A DNA stretch of 64,000 nt from Curvularia sp. ZM96 (lineage: Eukaryota; Ascomycota; Dothideomycetes; Pleosporales; Pleosporaceae): positions 1,178,001 to 1,242,000 of the forward strand of contig JAJGBQ010000005.1 of the NCBI GenBank assembly GCA_022457065.1, given 5' to 3'. Within the stretch, counting starts at the first letter, position 1, and every line of letters starts with the position of its first letter. Positions 10,534 through 22,091 of this stretch are shown in pieces. The notes beneath the pieces were generated by a model. It was given only the letters and a program-made list of their open reading frames with translations, was not told the origin of the DNA and made no database searches. A program made the translations under genes and the position numbers.

Positions 10534-13500
10534 ATGTCATACAACAGACTAGGTCAGTCACGGAGCCCTCGCTGCACTCGTGATCGCACGTAGTCACCAA
10601 CACGACGCTGCCCTCTCGCAATCGCCTTGTTCCTGCACAGCTGCAGACGACCACACAAGACTAACAGCGCTGTACAGACCACCCGGGCGGCGACGACCCA
10701 TACGACATGGACCCCCGACGAGGAAACGGGCGGACGCCCTCTCCTGGACAGCCGCTTCGGGGCTATCAACTCGAAGATCGATATACCTCGCCCTCGCCCT
10801 CGGGCGTGCTGGAGATTCCCATGGGACCAAACCAAGCAATAGCTTCTAGCGACCGACTTCCGCTACAACCCAGTGTATGTTGACAGAGGGTTACGGGACA
10901 GCTCCCGAGGGCCGCCCCGTTGATCTGACAGAAGCTGACACACTGCATAGTACTCCGTAGAAAACATTCCATACGCTGCAGGAAACTATCACGACGACTA
11001 TGACCCACGACCACAACGACAGGAAACCAATTACTCGTTCGATCCTCAGGCGCACCACGATGCATACTACAACCAACCCTACGACCCAACTCCTCATGAC
11101 GAGAGCCCTGGCGCAGGATACGGCACACAGCCCACGCATTACTGGCAGGACGACGATATGAACAGGCCCATGATGCAAGGCGCCAACTCGTACGGCCCAA
11201 ATCCTCACGACCACGACGATATGGATCCTGAGAATCCGTTTCACGATGACCCAGCTCCACCACCCAGCCAAGCGCCAATCAAGCGGTGGAAGACGGTCAA
11301 GGAAGTGCAGTTGTTCAAGGGCAACTTGGTTTTGGACTGCCCCATTCCGCCACGGTTGCTGAACCAGGTTCCACATGCACAGCCCCCGGAGCGTGACGAG
11401 TTCACCCATATGCGCTACTCCGCCGCCACATGCGATCCTGCAGACTTTGACGCTGAGCGCTTTACTCTGCGCCAGAAGCTGTTCGCCAAGCCGCGGCACA
11501 CGGAACTCTTCATCGTCATCACCATGTACAATGAGGAGGACGAACTGTTTGCGCGCACAATGATTGGCGTCATCAAAAACATCGAGTACATGAACTCGCG
11601 AACCAATAGTAAGACGTGGGGCAAAGACGCGTGGAAGAAGATCGTCGTGTGCGTCGTCAGCGACGGCCGTGCCAAGATCAACCCACGAACCCGTGCCGTG
11701 CTAGCAGGTTTGGGCGTATACCAGGACGGCATTGCCAAGCAGCAAGTTAACGGCAAGGACGTGACTGCCCATATCTACGAATACACCACCCAGATGACTC
11801 TCGACATCAAAAAGGGTGTCGTCGGTGTGAAGAAGGGTAACACGCCCGTGCAGATGCTGTTCTGTCTCAAGGAAAAGAACCAGAAGAAGATCAACTCGCA
11901 TCGTTGGTTCTTCCAGGCATTTGGAACTGTCCTAGATCCTAATGTTTGTGTCCTCATCGACGCTGGTACCAAACCTGGCAAAGATTCCGTTTATCAGCTC
12001 TGGAAAGCTTTCGATCTCGAGCCCATGTGCGCTGGTGCATGTGGTGAGATTAAAGCTATGTTAGTAAAGGGGAAGAAGCTTTTGAATCCACTGGTGGCAA
12101 CGCAGAATTTTGAGTACAAGATGAGTAACATTTTAGACAAGCCGTTGGAATCAGCCTTTGGATTCATTAGCGTGCTTCCCGGTGCTTTCTCAGCCTACCG
12201 ATATGTCGCCCTTCAAAATGACAAGACCGGACAGGGACCGTTGGAGAAGTACTTTGCTGGTGAGAAGATGCACGGCGCCAACGCTGGTATCTTCACGGCC
12301 AACATGTACCTCGCCGAAGATCGTATTCTCTGCTTCGAGCTCGTTTCTAAGCGGAATTGCCACTGGATTTTGCAATACGTAAAGTCTGCTAACGGAGAAA
12401 CCGATGTTCCCACCACCATGGCCGAGTTCATCAGTCAGCGTCGTCGTTGGCTGAACGGATCCTTCTTCGCCGCCGTCTATGCCTTGGCTCACTCTTTTGA
12501 CATCTTCCGCAGTGATCACTCTTTCCTACGAAAGATGATGTTCCTTGTCGAGTTCGTTTACCAGACAATCAGCATGATCTTCGCTTGGTTCGCGCTTGGC
12601 AACTTCTTCTTGGTCTTCCGCATTCTCACGGCTTCGCTGCAGAACGAGCTCGGTACTGCTGGTAAAGTTCTCTTCATCGTCTTCGAGTGGCTTTACATTG
12701 CTGTTTTAATTACCTGTTTCATCTTGTCATTGGGTAATCGGCCCCAGGGTTCCAACAAGTGGTACATGTCCATGGTCTACTTTTGGTGTATCATCATGGC
12801 TTACCTCATGTTTGCTTCCATCTTCATCAGCGTTCGTTCCGTGCAAGGACAGATTGCTGCTAACGGTGGCTTCAACGTGGCGGATCTTTTCAGGGACAGG
12901 ATTTTTGCAACTCTCATCATCTCGCTGCTGTCGACATACGTCATGTGGTTCCTCGTTTCGATCATCTTCTTGGATCCATGGCACATGTTCACGTCCTTTT
13001 TCCAATATCTTCTCATGACTCCGACGTACATCAACATCCTCAACGTCTACGCCTTCTGCAACACCCACGACATTACCTGGGGTACAAAGGGAGACGACAA
13101 GCCAGAAAAGCTGCCCTCAGTCACAACCAAAGCCGACGGTAAAGCTGACATCCAGGCGCCCACCGATGATGCCGATCTCAACACCCAATACGAGGAAGAG
13201 CTAAGGACGTTTAGCAAGAAGTGGGTGGAGGAGAAGAAGGTCCCTTCACCGTCTGAGAAGCAGGAAGACTACTACAAGGGCTTCCGTTCTGGTGTTGTGT
13301 TGTTCTGGATGTTTTGCAACTTGGGCCTCACGGCATTGGTGCTGCAGTCGGGTGGCCTGGAGATCACCGTCAACACGCCAGACGAAGCGGCAAAGAAGCG
13401 AACTGAGGCTGCTACCATCTATCTTGCCGTTGTCCTGTACAGTGTTGCAGGCTTGTCAGCATTTAGGTTTATTGGTGCTATGTGGTTTTTGGTTGTCCGA

Positions 13501-13574
13501 ATGGTAAGTGATACCCATACTGATTCGAGACGGAGAGTGTTTGCTAACTGCATGTTTAGTTCCGTGGCGTATAA
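10534..13574 (+). CDS. Chitin synthase, division 1 (class I-III)
   Basis: Processive membrane glycosyltransferase making cell-wall chitin from UDP-GlcNAc. Exons 10534-10552 (19 nt), 10678-10874, 10951-13503 and 13560-13574 (15 nt, encoding FRGV and stop) give 927 aa. N-terminal ~170 residues are Tyr/Asp/Pro-rich and disordered. Then the chitin-synthase N-domain (KEVQLFKGNLVLDCPIP), catalytic region with VITMYNEE, VVSDGRAKI, LIDAGTKPG, the EDRIL motif and QRRRWLNGS (QxxRW), followed by C-terminal membrane helices. The MFRGV C-terminus is typical of the family, which supports the last tiny exon; without it the frame reads on through 13953. Class III is my best guess but classes I and II share these motifs. 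Confidence 0.95.
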
Positions 13575-14169
13575 TTTCCATCATGTTTGTCGTTTGGATG
13601 TGAGGGAAAACAGAGGCACATCCATTTACCTGTCTTTTGGGGTGTTAGGGTTTCTGCGGCTTTGGGTCTCACTAACAAATCGTGGCAACACACGTAAGCA
13701 TGTCTGTTTTGTATGCGATTTTCATGACATGATACCAGCTTGTTTATGTTTTACGACAGAGCGGTCAGATACGCTCTCTTTCACGATGGCATGGGAGGAC
13801 GAGTTTTTCGATACTTGCTCTAACGAATGTAACAGATATTCAGTAACGTCTCTGCTATCTCTGTGCACAAGTGATGTTCCCTTTCTGCCTGTCGTCTCCC
13901 ACGTGTCTCTCACCTGTCCCTCACCTGTCCCCAATTTTCTGCCAAACTTCTAGCTCCTTCCTCACCTTCACTCCGACCTCGCGTGCAGGGTGGAGCTTGA
14001 GGGCTTGGCACTGGGGCGTCCCCTACTTAGTCTGGTTTGCTCCATTACAACAGCAAACTCCTCAGCTTCTGCCACGGCCCAACCTCTTCCTCTCTCTTAC
14101 TTTTCAATCCTACTCGCAACTCAACGCTGATTCATAGTCCACTTGGGTACAGCAACAACGTCCGTCGTC
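13575..14169. promoter_or_regulatory. Region between chitin synthase and zinc-knuckle gene
   Basis: About 600 bp, both neighbours on the plus strand, so it contains the 3' end of one and the promoter/leader of the other. The stretch 13860-14130 is C/T-rich on the plus strand, as in many fungal core promoters. Nothing else recognised. Confidence 0.5.
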
Positions 14170-15830
14170 ATGAGCTGGGATACGGGTGCCGATGCCGGTT
14201 TGTTATTTGTTCTATATGTCTCAGTCTCGTGCTAACACAATGAGTAGGTGCTCAGGGTTGGGGTACTGGTCCTTCTGGAGGTGATGGCTGGGATGCCGGT
14301 GCCACTGGCGCATCTGCTGAAGACGCCTGGGGCAGCAATGGTGATACCAAGCCTGATGCTGGTAAAGCTGGCGATGATGGTTGCCGCATGTGAGTCAACC
14401 TCTGACTGACTACTATGACTATACTAATGTACACAACAGCTGCAAAGAGACTGGCCACTTTGCCCGCGAATGTCCCTCCAAGCCTGAGGGCGGCGGTCTC
14501 ACTGGCGAGTGCTACAACTGTGGTCAGGTCGGTCACAACAAGGCAGATTGCACCAACGAGCGTGTTCAGCGTCCTTTCGACGGCACCTGCAAGCTCTGCA
14601 ACCAGCAGGGCCACCGTGCCATCGACTGCAAGTCTCGCCGTCAGGTTGACTGGACCGGCATTCCTGAGATGGATGCTGGAGCTGCCTGGACTGCCCTCAT
14701 CGATGCCGCCAAGGAGAAAGACCTTGATGCGTTCCGCGTCTGTCTACGAGCCTATGCCCGTGCTACTATGGAAGAGTTCAATCTTCCATCTGTCGAACAG
14801 GCTCTCCGTGAGGCCAACATTGGTGTCTACCTGATTGCTAAACAGCAGGAGGTTGCCATCAACATGACCATTGTCGACCTCATTGGCAACCCTAACCGCG
14901 AGTATGTCTTGTCTATTCAGCTCTCGCCAAAGGCCCGCCGTGCCAAGTTGGCCCAAGGTTGGCCTGAGACACCTGAGCAGAACATGGAGCGCCTTGCCTC
15001 TTGTGGCTTTCCTCAAGACTCTGGTGTACCTCTCTGTGGTAACTGTGGCGAGCTTGGTCATATCCGCAAAGTCAGTATATTCAGTTACCTCTTGTGACAA
15101 AAAGACAGATTGTGCTAACGTCAGGCAGCACTGCAAGCAGGAACAGGTCGAACGTGACACGCAGCCTGAGGTACAGTGCGTATACTGCCACGAAAACGGT
15201 CACCGAGCTCGCGATTGTCCCAAGGAGCGGGTCAACCCTTTTGCATGCAAGAACTGCAAGCAAGAGGGCCACAACGCAAAGGACTGTCCCGAACCTCGTT
15301 CCGCTGAAGGTGTCGAATGCCGCAAGTGCAACGAGACCGGACACTTCTCCAAGGATGTGAGTATCCAGGCACGGATCCGTTATTGCTATGTATACTGACA
15401 AATCATAGTGCCCCAACGTCGAGGCTCGTACCTGCCGTAACTGCGGATCAGCCGATCATATGGCGAAGGAATGTGATCAGCCCCGTAATCCCGACCTGGT
15501 TGTCTGCCGTAACTGCGAGAAGATGGGGCACTTCTCTCGTGATTGCCCTGAACCAAAGAACTGGGAAAAACACAAATGTAGCAACTGCGGCGAGATGGGA
15601 CATGGACCCAAGGTAAGCGCTCTTCATGCTGTGAAAGAGAATCAGGCTAACATAAGCAGCGTTGCAAGGCACCGGTTGTCGAGAACGGCGGCGATAACGG
15701 TGGTGATGACACTGGCAATGGTTGGGGAGATGCAGGAGATGCTCCTGGTGCCAACGATGCTGCTGGTTCTTCCTGGGACACCGGCGGTGGAGAGTCCTCA
15801 TGGAACACTGGTGGCGGTGCACCGTGGTAA
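14170..15830 (+). CDS. CnjB-like protein with ten CCHC zinc knuckles
   Basis: Single-stranded nucleic-acid binding protein of the Gis2/CNBP/CnjB group. Six exons (14170-14197, 14248-14389, 14440-15070, 15129-15356, 15409-15612, 15660-15830) join to 467 aa. A Gly/Trp/Asp-rich head (GWGTGPSGGDGW) precedes three C-x2-C-x4-H-x4-C knuckles. A helical domain of about 125 residues follows (from VDWTGIPEMDAGAAW to TPEQNMERL), then seven more knuckles and a Gly/Asn/Trp-rich tail ending in NTGGGAPW. The helical insert with knuckles on both sides is seen in proteins annotated as CnjB in aspergilli; that name is recalled, not searched. Probable role: RNA binding, translation or splicing. Introns 3, 4 and 5 all cut the last loop of a knuckle in phase 0. 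Confidence 0.9.
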
Positions 15831-16281
15831 AGGCCTGTTGAGCAGCTGCAGCCATGTTCTCGAGGGCTGTCTGCCAGCAGAGCTCCTTCCTCCACTCCCT
15901 CACCATCTCCCCTCTTCCATACCTGCATCAATCTCTTCACCATGGATTACTCAGATATCTTGTTCTGGAAGCTCAGCTGGAACATGATTGAGATGCTGAA
16001 TGCAAGCGATGCGTAGTTTCTCGTATGAAACTTGTACGCCGTCAAATAATGGAGGAACTATAGGAAGCAGATTCTGAGGATAGTGCGCAAAGCTTTGAGG
16101 GAATGAAATGAAATCTGCTTATCGATGTGTCTATGTCCAACTTGAGTGTTTTCTTTCTCTTCATTCAGGCTGCTTGGTTTGATGCCTCGATGTCACATTA
16201 CCAGAACTATCTCATCTGCTCTACCAATAATTCAACAGTGTCTCATACTGATCAATCCAAAACGAGATGCCATTCTACCCA
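15831..16281. other. Convergent intergenic region
   Basis: About 450 bp between the zinc-knuckle stop and the stop of the rhodopsin-type gene on the other strand; expected to contain both 3' UTRs. No other feature seen. Confidence 0.55.
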
Positions 16282-17865
16282 TCAAATCCTGTCTCCCTTC
16301 CTCACCTCCCTATCAATCACGACCTCCGTCGTACACAAAATCTCCCTGTTATCAGTACCACCACCTCCTCCTCCTCCTCCAGCCCATCTCCCCCCAGCAT
16401 CTCCATGCCGTACCTGAGCCCCTATCCCATACTCCCGCTGCTTCTGTATCGTCCCATTCTTATACCCCCGATCCACCTCCTGTTGTTCGCTTGCCCCGTT
16501 ACTCCCCTTATGCGGCACCATTTCGTACGCCTCATCCACCGTTGTCACCATTGTCGTTGTCGTTGTAGCACCTGTCTTCATACTCAGGCTCGCGTCGCGG
16601 CGTCGAGAACCGGGCTTCAACTGCCCTGCACTCCCGATTGTCGCGGCATGCTCGATATCCGCATAGGCGCTGCGGCGAGGCGTTTGTGTATGGCGGGAGT
16701 TGCGGAGTAGCGGTTTCAGGGTGGGGATGCAGGCGGCGATGATGCCGACGTTGAGTTGTAAGCTGATTGCAGTGTTAGATGGGGTATGTGAAAACAGGAC
16801 GGGGAGGGGAGGGAGGACGTACAAGCCGAAGACGTTGAGGTTTTGGGCGCTGTGTTTTGAGCGTTAGGAGTTGAGTTTGAGAAAGAGGGGAAAGGAGGAA
16901 GTACAAAGTTCGGTCTGGGTCTCTTTTCACTTGGTAGTGGGCTTTTACTATGCCTAGGGCTACGGCGCTGTGAGGGTTGAGTCAGTTGGGTATGCCCGAG
17001 CAAGGAGGGTGGATGGAGGATGGTGTACATGTATCCGAGACTCAAGACGCCGATTAGGTTTATCCGTGTAATTTGAGACATTTGGAGACTCCAGATGATG
17101 GGGATGGGGAGTGTGGCGAAGCACACATCGGTGAAGATGTTTAATGCTGTGGCATGTGAGCGGGATGGCATGAAGTTGTTGCTTTGGGAAGGGATACCGG
17201 TGTTTGTAAGTGCGAAGGCGATAAACATCTTTTGGCTGTAGCAGACGCCTTGTTGGGTCCAGTTCGCCTCCATGGGAGTGCAGTGCAGGAAGAAGGTGAG
17301 CCATGCGCCGATTGTGTAGAAAGTTACTAATGCTGTTGGAGGATATCAGTGGCATGAGCTTGTAAGCTGCGAGCGGTTACCTCACCTATCAATGCCCACA
17401 GACAGCGCGAATACCACTTCCACATGTTGTTGTTCTTCAGCCTGAGTAAGAAGAGAGCGATAGAGATTTTCAGCAGTCCGAGAGCGCCGATGGCGGAAAT
17501 GATGCTGCCAAAGAATCCTATCTGGCCAAACTTCACCATGTCCTCCTTCGACACGGTCTGAATATGTCGCCCAAAGCCATGATAGCCCTGGAGAATGAAG
17601 CAAATCCAGCCGCCCAAAGCTCCAAGCTGATTTGTGTCAGTTGTGCCTAACTAGCAGATTAGATATCAGTACGTACGGCAGCTAGAACAATCACAACGTC
17701 GTCTTTCCCAAGCGATCGCAGTAGTCCGAGACGAACAAACAACCTCAACCCTACACTGATCAGCGCGGAGATGTGGAAAACGCCCGTCAGCACGAGGATG
17801 CGAGTAAGGTTGTTCTCCGCCGCCCACTTTGGGTCCACCGCGGGAGCCCCAGAAGTTGTTGACAT
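16282..17865 (-). CDS. Fungal rhodopsin-domain seven-helix membrane protein
   Basis: Integral membrane protein of the fungal rhodopsin/PTH11-related group. Seven exons: 17865-17677, 17626-17386, 17332-17198, 17146-17029, 16967-16905, 16849-16823, 16762-16282; all junctions keep frame, giving 417 aa. Membrane segments include ILVLTGVFHISALISVGLRL (helix 1, ending in the family's R-x-F/Y-x-R), a FILQGYHGFGRH loop, IISAIGALGLLKISIALFLLRL, LVTFYTIGAWLTFFLHC, the conserved cysteine region QGVCYSQ, TALNIFTDVCFATLPIPIIWSLQM and NVGIIAACIPTLKPL. The last exon adds a long cytosolic tail with threonine repeats and a GGGGGGGG run. No CFEM domain precedes helix 1. Ligand and role unknown; such proteins are often called receptors without evidence. 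Confidence 0.85.
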
Positions 17866-19426
17866 GATCGCCTTTCTAACGGACGGCGCGCGAACCAGTG
17901 GGGCGAAGATTATCGAGAAAGCGACAGAAGAGCAGAAATACCAATCATACAGAGAACAAAGAAGAAGAAACTGAATCGCGGTATTCGTTTCCCCTTATTC
18001 TTCTCTCATGCCATACTGAAAGATAGGAATGACATCCTGGAGCGTTTCAAACCTTCTCACCATCAACACTTTTCGCATGACCTACAAGTCAGGACAGCTT
18101 TCTCTGCCAACTCCAATGGGAGCTGCCAGATACGGTATCTGTGCCAGCGGAGGTACTTGCGTGATGCGGAACGCGCCATGTTCGTCTGTCTAGGCACATC
18201 TTGGCCATCCAAGCAATTCCGCTGGCACTTCCTCCTGGGAGCGCCTGCGACTGGGCATGCGCATAATGTTCAAGCTATACGAAGTACGGTGTTAATGTTA
18301 GGATCCTTCCGGATGCGCCAAGCTATGTTGTGTGATGGTACCAAGAAGGCCGAGGATATGGATATATTACAAGGGATTCTTGGAGAGAGGGCGAATAAGG
18401 TAAGGGGCCTTGGGACAAAAGGCTCATAGCGGAGAAGATCATCCGCATGTTAGGTAATCCCCTAGCTATGGCATTGTTGTGAAGGGCTAAAGTTTAGTTC
18501 TAACCATGTTCCGGGTATTATCCGTCTCGGCTGTCCGACTACTCTCGTCTGTAGTCGAGAGCTCGTTAGTGGCATTGGTCCCTGCAGAGGTGGCATTCTG
18601 GAATCGACCCACTCGCGTCCCGCCCGTTCCTCACAGCATGGCTGTAGTAGCTCTGACAATGACCTCGAACACAGTCTGAGTCTTAAAAAAAGGATAGTGT
18701 TGTAATGGGTCCTTGTACTCGAGGCAAATACATATCAAGACAAGGAGAAGGACCTGTTTGCGACAAAGAAGAGCTCGGCTAAGACGGGAGGTGAATGCGG
18801 CACAGTCAAGTAACTCATCCCGCCTCCCGTTTAATTCGTACAGGAGAATTTGCCGCTTATGCATGCCAGCTGCGTGGGTGTCTCAAGGGTGGCCTGAGAA
18901 CTACCTGGCAATCTTAGGCTGCGGCATGGAATCTGACGCGCTCTAGATGGCGAAGTCGAAGGGTCAACATGGCCGTTCTCATGGCGACATTTACCTGTCT
19001 CAGCAGCAAGGAGACCGAAAAAATGGAATTTGTCAAAGACTTTATAAGCAGGCCGTCAATATCGGATCTTTCCTCCAGTTTTAGATCCAAAAACTGCTAT
19101 TTGAGTCGGATCGAAATTGCCAGGCCTCGGTATACCGCGAGTCAGGTATGGGGGCTCCGTCGGTATGGGTCTCTTGTGGGCCATGTGTGGCTACAAGGAA
19201 CGGGGCTCATCAGCGACTATTTCCAGATGTGCGACTACCATCCGTTGCTCTACAGCCTTGAGCTCGGGCGTACTAACTGGCCGACCCATGTTTAGCTGCA
19301 TGCACATGCAAATGAGCAATAGTCTATATTAGAAGAACCCATATTAGATCGTTTTGTACGCGATCGTTGGCTAGGTTTTCTTTTTTCCAGTATCCTGCAC
19401 CTTCTTTCTCTACAGTCGCTGGCAAG
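17866..19426. promoter_or_regulatory. Divergent region upstream of rhodopsin-type gene and tyrosinase
   Basis: About 1.56 kb between divergent starts. Small ORFs (for example 18157-18429, 18969-19295) show no domain or splice continuity. An AT-rich stretch TCTATATTAGAAG near 19322 lies about 100 bp before the tyrosinase ATG and may serve as TATA-like element. Nothing else seen. Confidence 0.45.
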
Positions 19427-20682
19427 ATGCGTTTCTTTGGTGTTCCCACTGCTGTTCTGGCTTTGGCCGGCGTGGTTCAGTCCGCTGCGCTGCAACCCCG
19501 TGACCTTCTTCAAGATCTACAGGACCAGGCGATTGCAGCGTTGAAAGAGGCGGAAGCGAATGGCACTATCGGAAAGAGGGCAAACTGCTCTGTTTTCAAT
19601 GCTCCCGTCAGGAAGAACTGGTAAGATAGCATGACCTTGATTCTCGTCTGTTTAACTAACAGTATTCAAGGGACCACTTGACCAAGAAAGAACGCAAGGC
19701 GTACATCAGCGCTGTGAAGTGCTTGCAGTCTATGCCTTCCAAGTCCGACCCAGCCTTGGTTCCAGGCGCCAAAACCCGCTTCGATGACTTTGTCGGACAA
19801 CACATCAACCAGACGCGATCGATCCACGGCACTGGCAACTTCTTGTCCTGGCATAGGTACTTTACTTATGCTTACGAGTTGACTTTGAGGAAAGAGTGTG
19901 GCTATACCGGGTACCAGCCTTACTGGAACTGGCTGAGCTACCAGGACGACGTTACAAAGTCCCCCGTTTTCGACGGATCAGAGACGAGTATGGGTGGCGA
20001 TGGATCGTTTGTCCAGCACAACGGAAGTGTAGCTGGCGGCGGAAACATTGCACTACCATCAGGCAATGGTGGTGGCTGCATTTCTAGTGGACCATTCAAG
20101 AAGTCAGTACTCTAGGGTGTCATCAGTTTTTCAACTCCAGCTAATCGTGTCAGTGTCCAACTCAACCTCGGCCCCGTGAGCCCAGGCATGGATGGAGAAA
20201 CCAAAGTAGCCTCACCACTCGACTACAACCCCCGCTGTGCAAAGCGAGACATTACCTCGTACGCGGCCAAAACCTGGTTCACTGAAGAAAATCTGCGCAA
20301 CATCACCATCGGCGCTGCATCCAAGAACATTGGCACCTTCCAGGACGAACTACAAGGGCGCTTTGGCGACAAGTTCCTCGGCATGCACGCCGCGGGGCAC
20401 TATGTCATGGGCGGCGATGGCGGAGACTTCTACAGCAGCCCCAACGACCCTGTTTTCTATCTGCACCATGCGATGGTAGACCGCGTGTGGTGGATCTGGC
20501 AGGCGCTGCACCTTGACCAGGCGGCCACTATTGCAGGAAACATTGCTGCATTCCAGCCCAACAGTCCCAAAGCAACGCTCAAGGATATCATCCAGATGAA
20601 CTGGCTGAATATTGAGCCCAAGACGATTGAGGAGCTGTTGAGCACGTTGGAAGGAGAGCCGCTTTGCTATATCTACTTGTAA
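19427..20682 (+). CDS. Secreted tyrosinase (type-3 copper monooxygenase)
   Basis: Copper enzyme oxidising phenols to quinones, often for melanin-like pigments or phenol detoxification. Exons 19427-19620, 19671-20102, 20154-20682 give 384 aa. Start MRFFGVPTAVLALAGVVQSAA is a signal peptide; QPRDLLQDL follows. CuA ligands are the histidines in GQHINQT, RSIHGTG and LSWHRYF; CuB ligands lie in GMHAAGHYV and FYLHHAMVDRVWW. The middle contains YWNWLSYQDD, normal for the family. The protein ends shortly after the copper domain (GEPLCYIYL), so there is no long C-terminal shielding domain and no latent-enzyme cap: a short-form tyrosinase. An N-glycosylation-type NGT and NCS lie near the mature N-terminus. 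The same-strand FAD monooxygenase starts 257 bp downstream. Confidence 0.93.
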
Positions 20683-20939
20683 ATGGGTATGGACTGCGGA
20701 TAGAGGGTTTAATAGATAATTGTTAATTTTCGAAAATGAATGATTTTATAGACATGCGAACGAACGTGGAAGAGGAAGGGTCCTTGACGAAGTACCATTC
20801 CGTACCATCCCTAGCTTCTACCTGCCCTCCGCAACAAGCTGATTGGCCCGATCACGATCTAGCATCGAGACCACTCAATCGGCTCCAACATCCACCTGTC
20901 TTAACGTCGCCGAACAATTTCTACAACCTACACAATGCA

Positions 20940-22091
20940 ATGACCCCCTCCATCTCCATCATCGGCGCTGGTATCGCGGGGCTGACACTAGGCCGCAGTC
21001 TTCTTCGTCGCGGTATTCCCGCCGTGGTATATGAAAAAGGCGCTTCAAAGCCTCGATTCAGCTATGGCATCACACTGCACGCAACCACATACAAGCCCCT
21101 TCTCACCCTCCTCGACATTGATGAGGACGCGTTCAAGAGACGGGTAGCCGTGGATGCGGAGAGCGATGGGGATGGGAAAATCGGGTCTAGCGTAGACCTT
21201 CCCAGTCACACCAGCATGTACGATACCAACTCGTCTTTTCGCGCAAACAGAAACAAGCTTGAGCAGTTGTTGCGCGAAGGGCTCGATATCAGATGGGAGC
21301 ATACGCTGCAGAGCGTTGAGACGTTTCCAGACAGTACGCAACTGAGGTTCCAGAATGGCGAGGAGCACGCTGCGAATATCGTCATTGCTGCAGACGGCGT
21401 TCACTCGAGCATTCGGAAGATATTACTCCCATCGGCACAGCTAAATGTCCTACCATACATTGCATTCAACGGAAAAAGAAGAATCAACCGCGAAACCTTT
21501 GATACATTGTACGCGCCAGCCATGCGAGACGCTAATGTCGTGGAAGCGAAGCACGACGATGCGGTACTCCACGTCAGCATCAACGACACGAAAGAGCAGG
21601 AAATCAGCCTCAGCTGGATTTATTCGCGGCCTGTGCGCAGCCAGTCTGATCAGCTACACCAGCCCAACCGCCCCAAGGAAGACGCCACCAAGATCCCTGA
21701 GGAACTGTTCCAAGAAGTGAGGTCGCTGGAAAGCCTTCAGCCCCCTTTCTCAGACGTCTTTGACCCGGAGAAGATGCGTGGGGATAGAGTGTTGCACTGG
21801 CTTATGCGCAGCTTGCTAGTTCCCCTGCCAGAGCTGCAGCGTGTGGTGATGAACACGGGAGTGTGCTTTCTGGGCGAAGCAGCACACGCGGAGCCGATTG
21901 TGGGGGGTAATGGCGCCAATGCGGCGATTCTGGATGCTGTGTCACTTGCGGAGAGGGTTGCGGGCGGGGATCGGGAGAGTGTTGAGAAGTGGTATGACGA
22001 GGTGTTTCCCCGGTGGAGGACTGGGGCGGAGGAGAGTCAGAGGTGTATTGGCAATATTCATCGGGTGAAGGCGGGTTCTGGGAACTTGTGA
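20940..22091 (+). CDS. FAD-dependent monooxygenase (PHBH/UbiH fold)
   Basis: Flavoprotein hydroxylase of the salicylate/p-hydroxybenzoate type; substrate probably an aromatic or polyketide-like compound, not readable. One exon, 383 aa from MTPSISIIGAG; the frame is open further upstream but the conserved N-terminus starts here, so I take this ATG. Rossmann GxGxxG motif IGAGIAGLTLG at residues 6-16, followed by the VVYEKG strand end that binds ribose; second motif ADGVHSSIRK (DG motif); third FAD motif near residue 315 reads FLGEAAHAEPIVGGNGANAA, where the usual GD is GE. Length fits the single-domain members. It sits in tandem with the tyrosinase. It has no signal peptide, so acts in the cytosol. 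Confidence 0.88.
   Translation: MTPSISIIGAGIAGLTLGRSLLRRGIPAVVYEKGASKPRFSYGITLHATTYKPLLTLLDIDEDAFKRRVAVDAESDGDGKIGSSVDLPSHTSMYDTNSSFRANRNKLEQLLREGLDIRWEHTLQSVETFPDSTQLRFQNGEEHAANIVIAADGVHSSIRKILLPSAQLNVLPYIAFNGKRRINRETFDTLYAPAMRDANVVEAKHDDAVLHVSINDTKEQEISLSWIYSRPVRSQSDQLHQPNRPKEDATKIPEELFQEVRSLESLQPPFSDVFDPEKMRGDRVLHWLMRSLLVPLPELQRVVMNTGVCFLGEAAHAEPIVGGNGANAAILDAVSLAERVAGGDRESVEKWYDEVFPRWRTGAEESQRCIGNIHRVKAGSGNL

Noticed and set aside
11158..13953. Chitin synthase reading to 13953 with a long C-terminal tail
   Set aside because: The tail is read-through of an intron; splicing 13503 to 13560 gives the family's MFRGV end.
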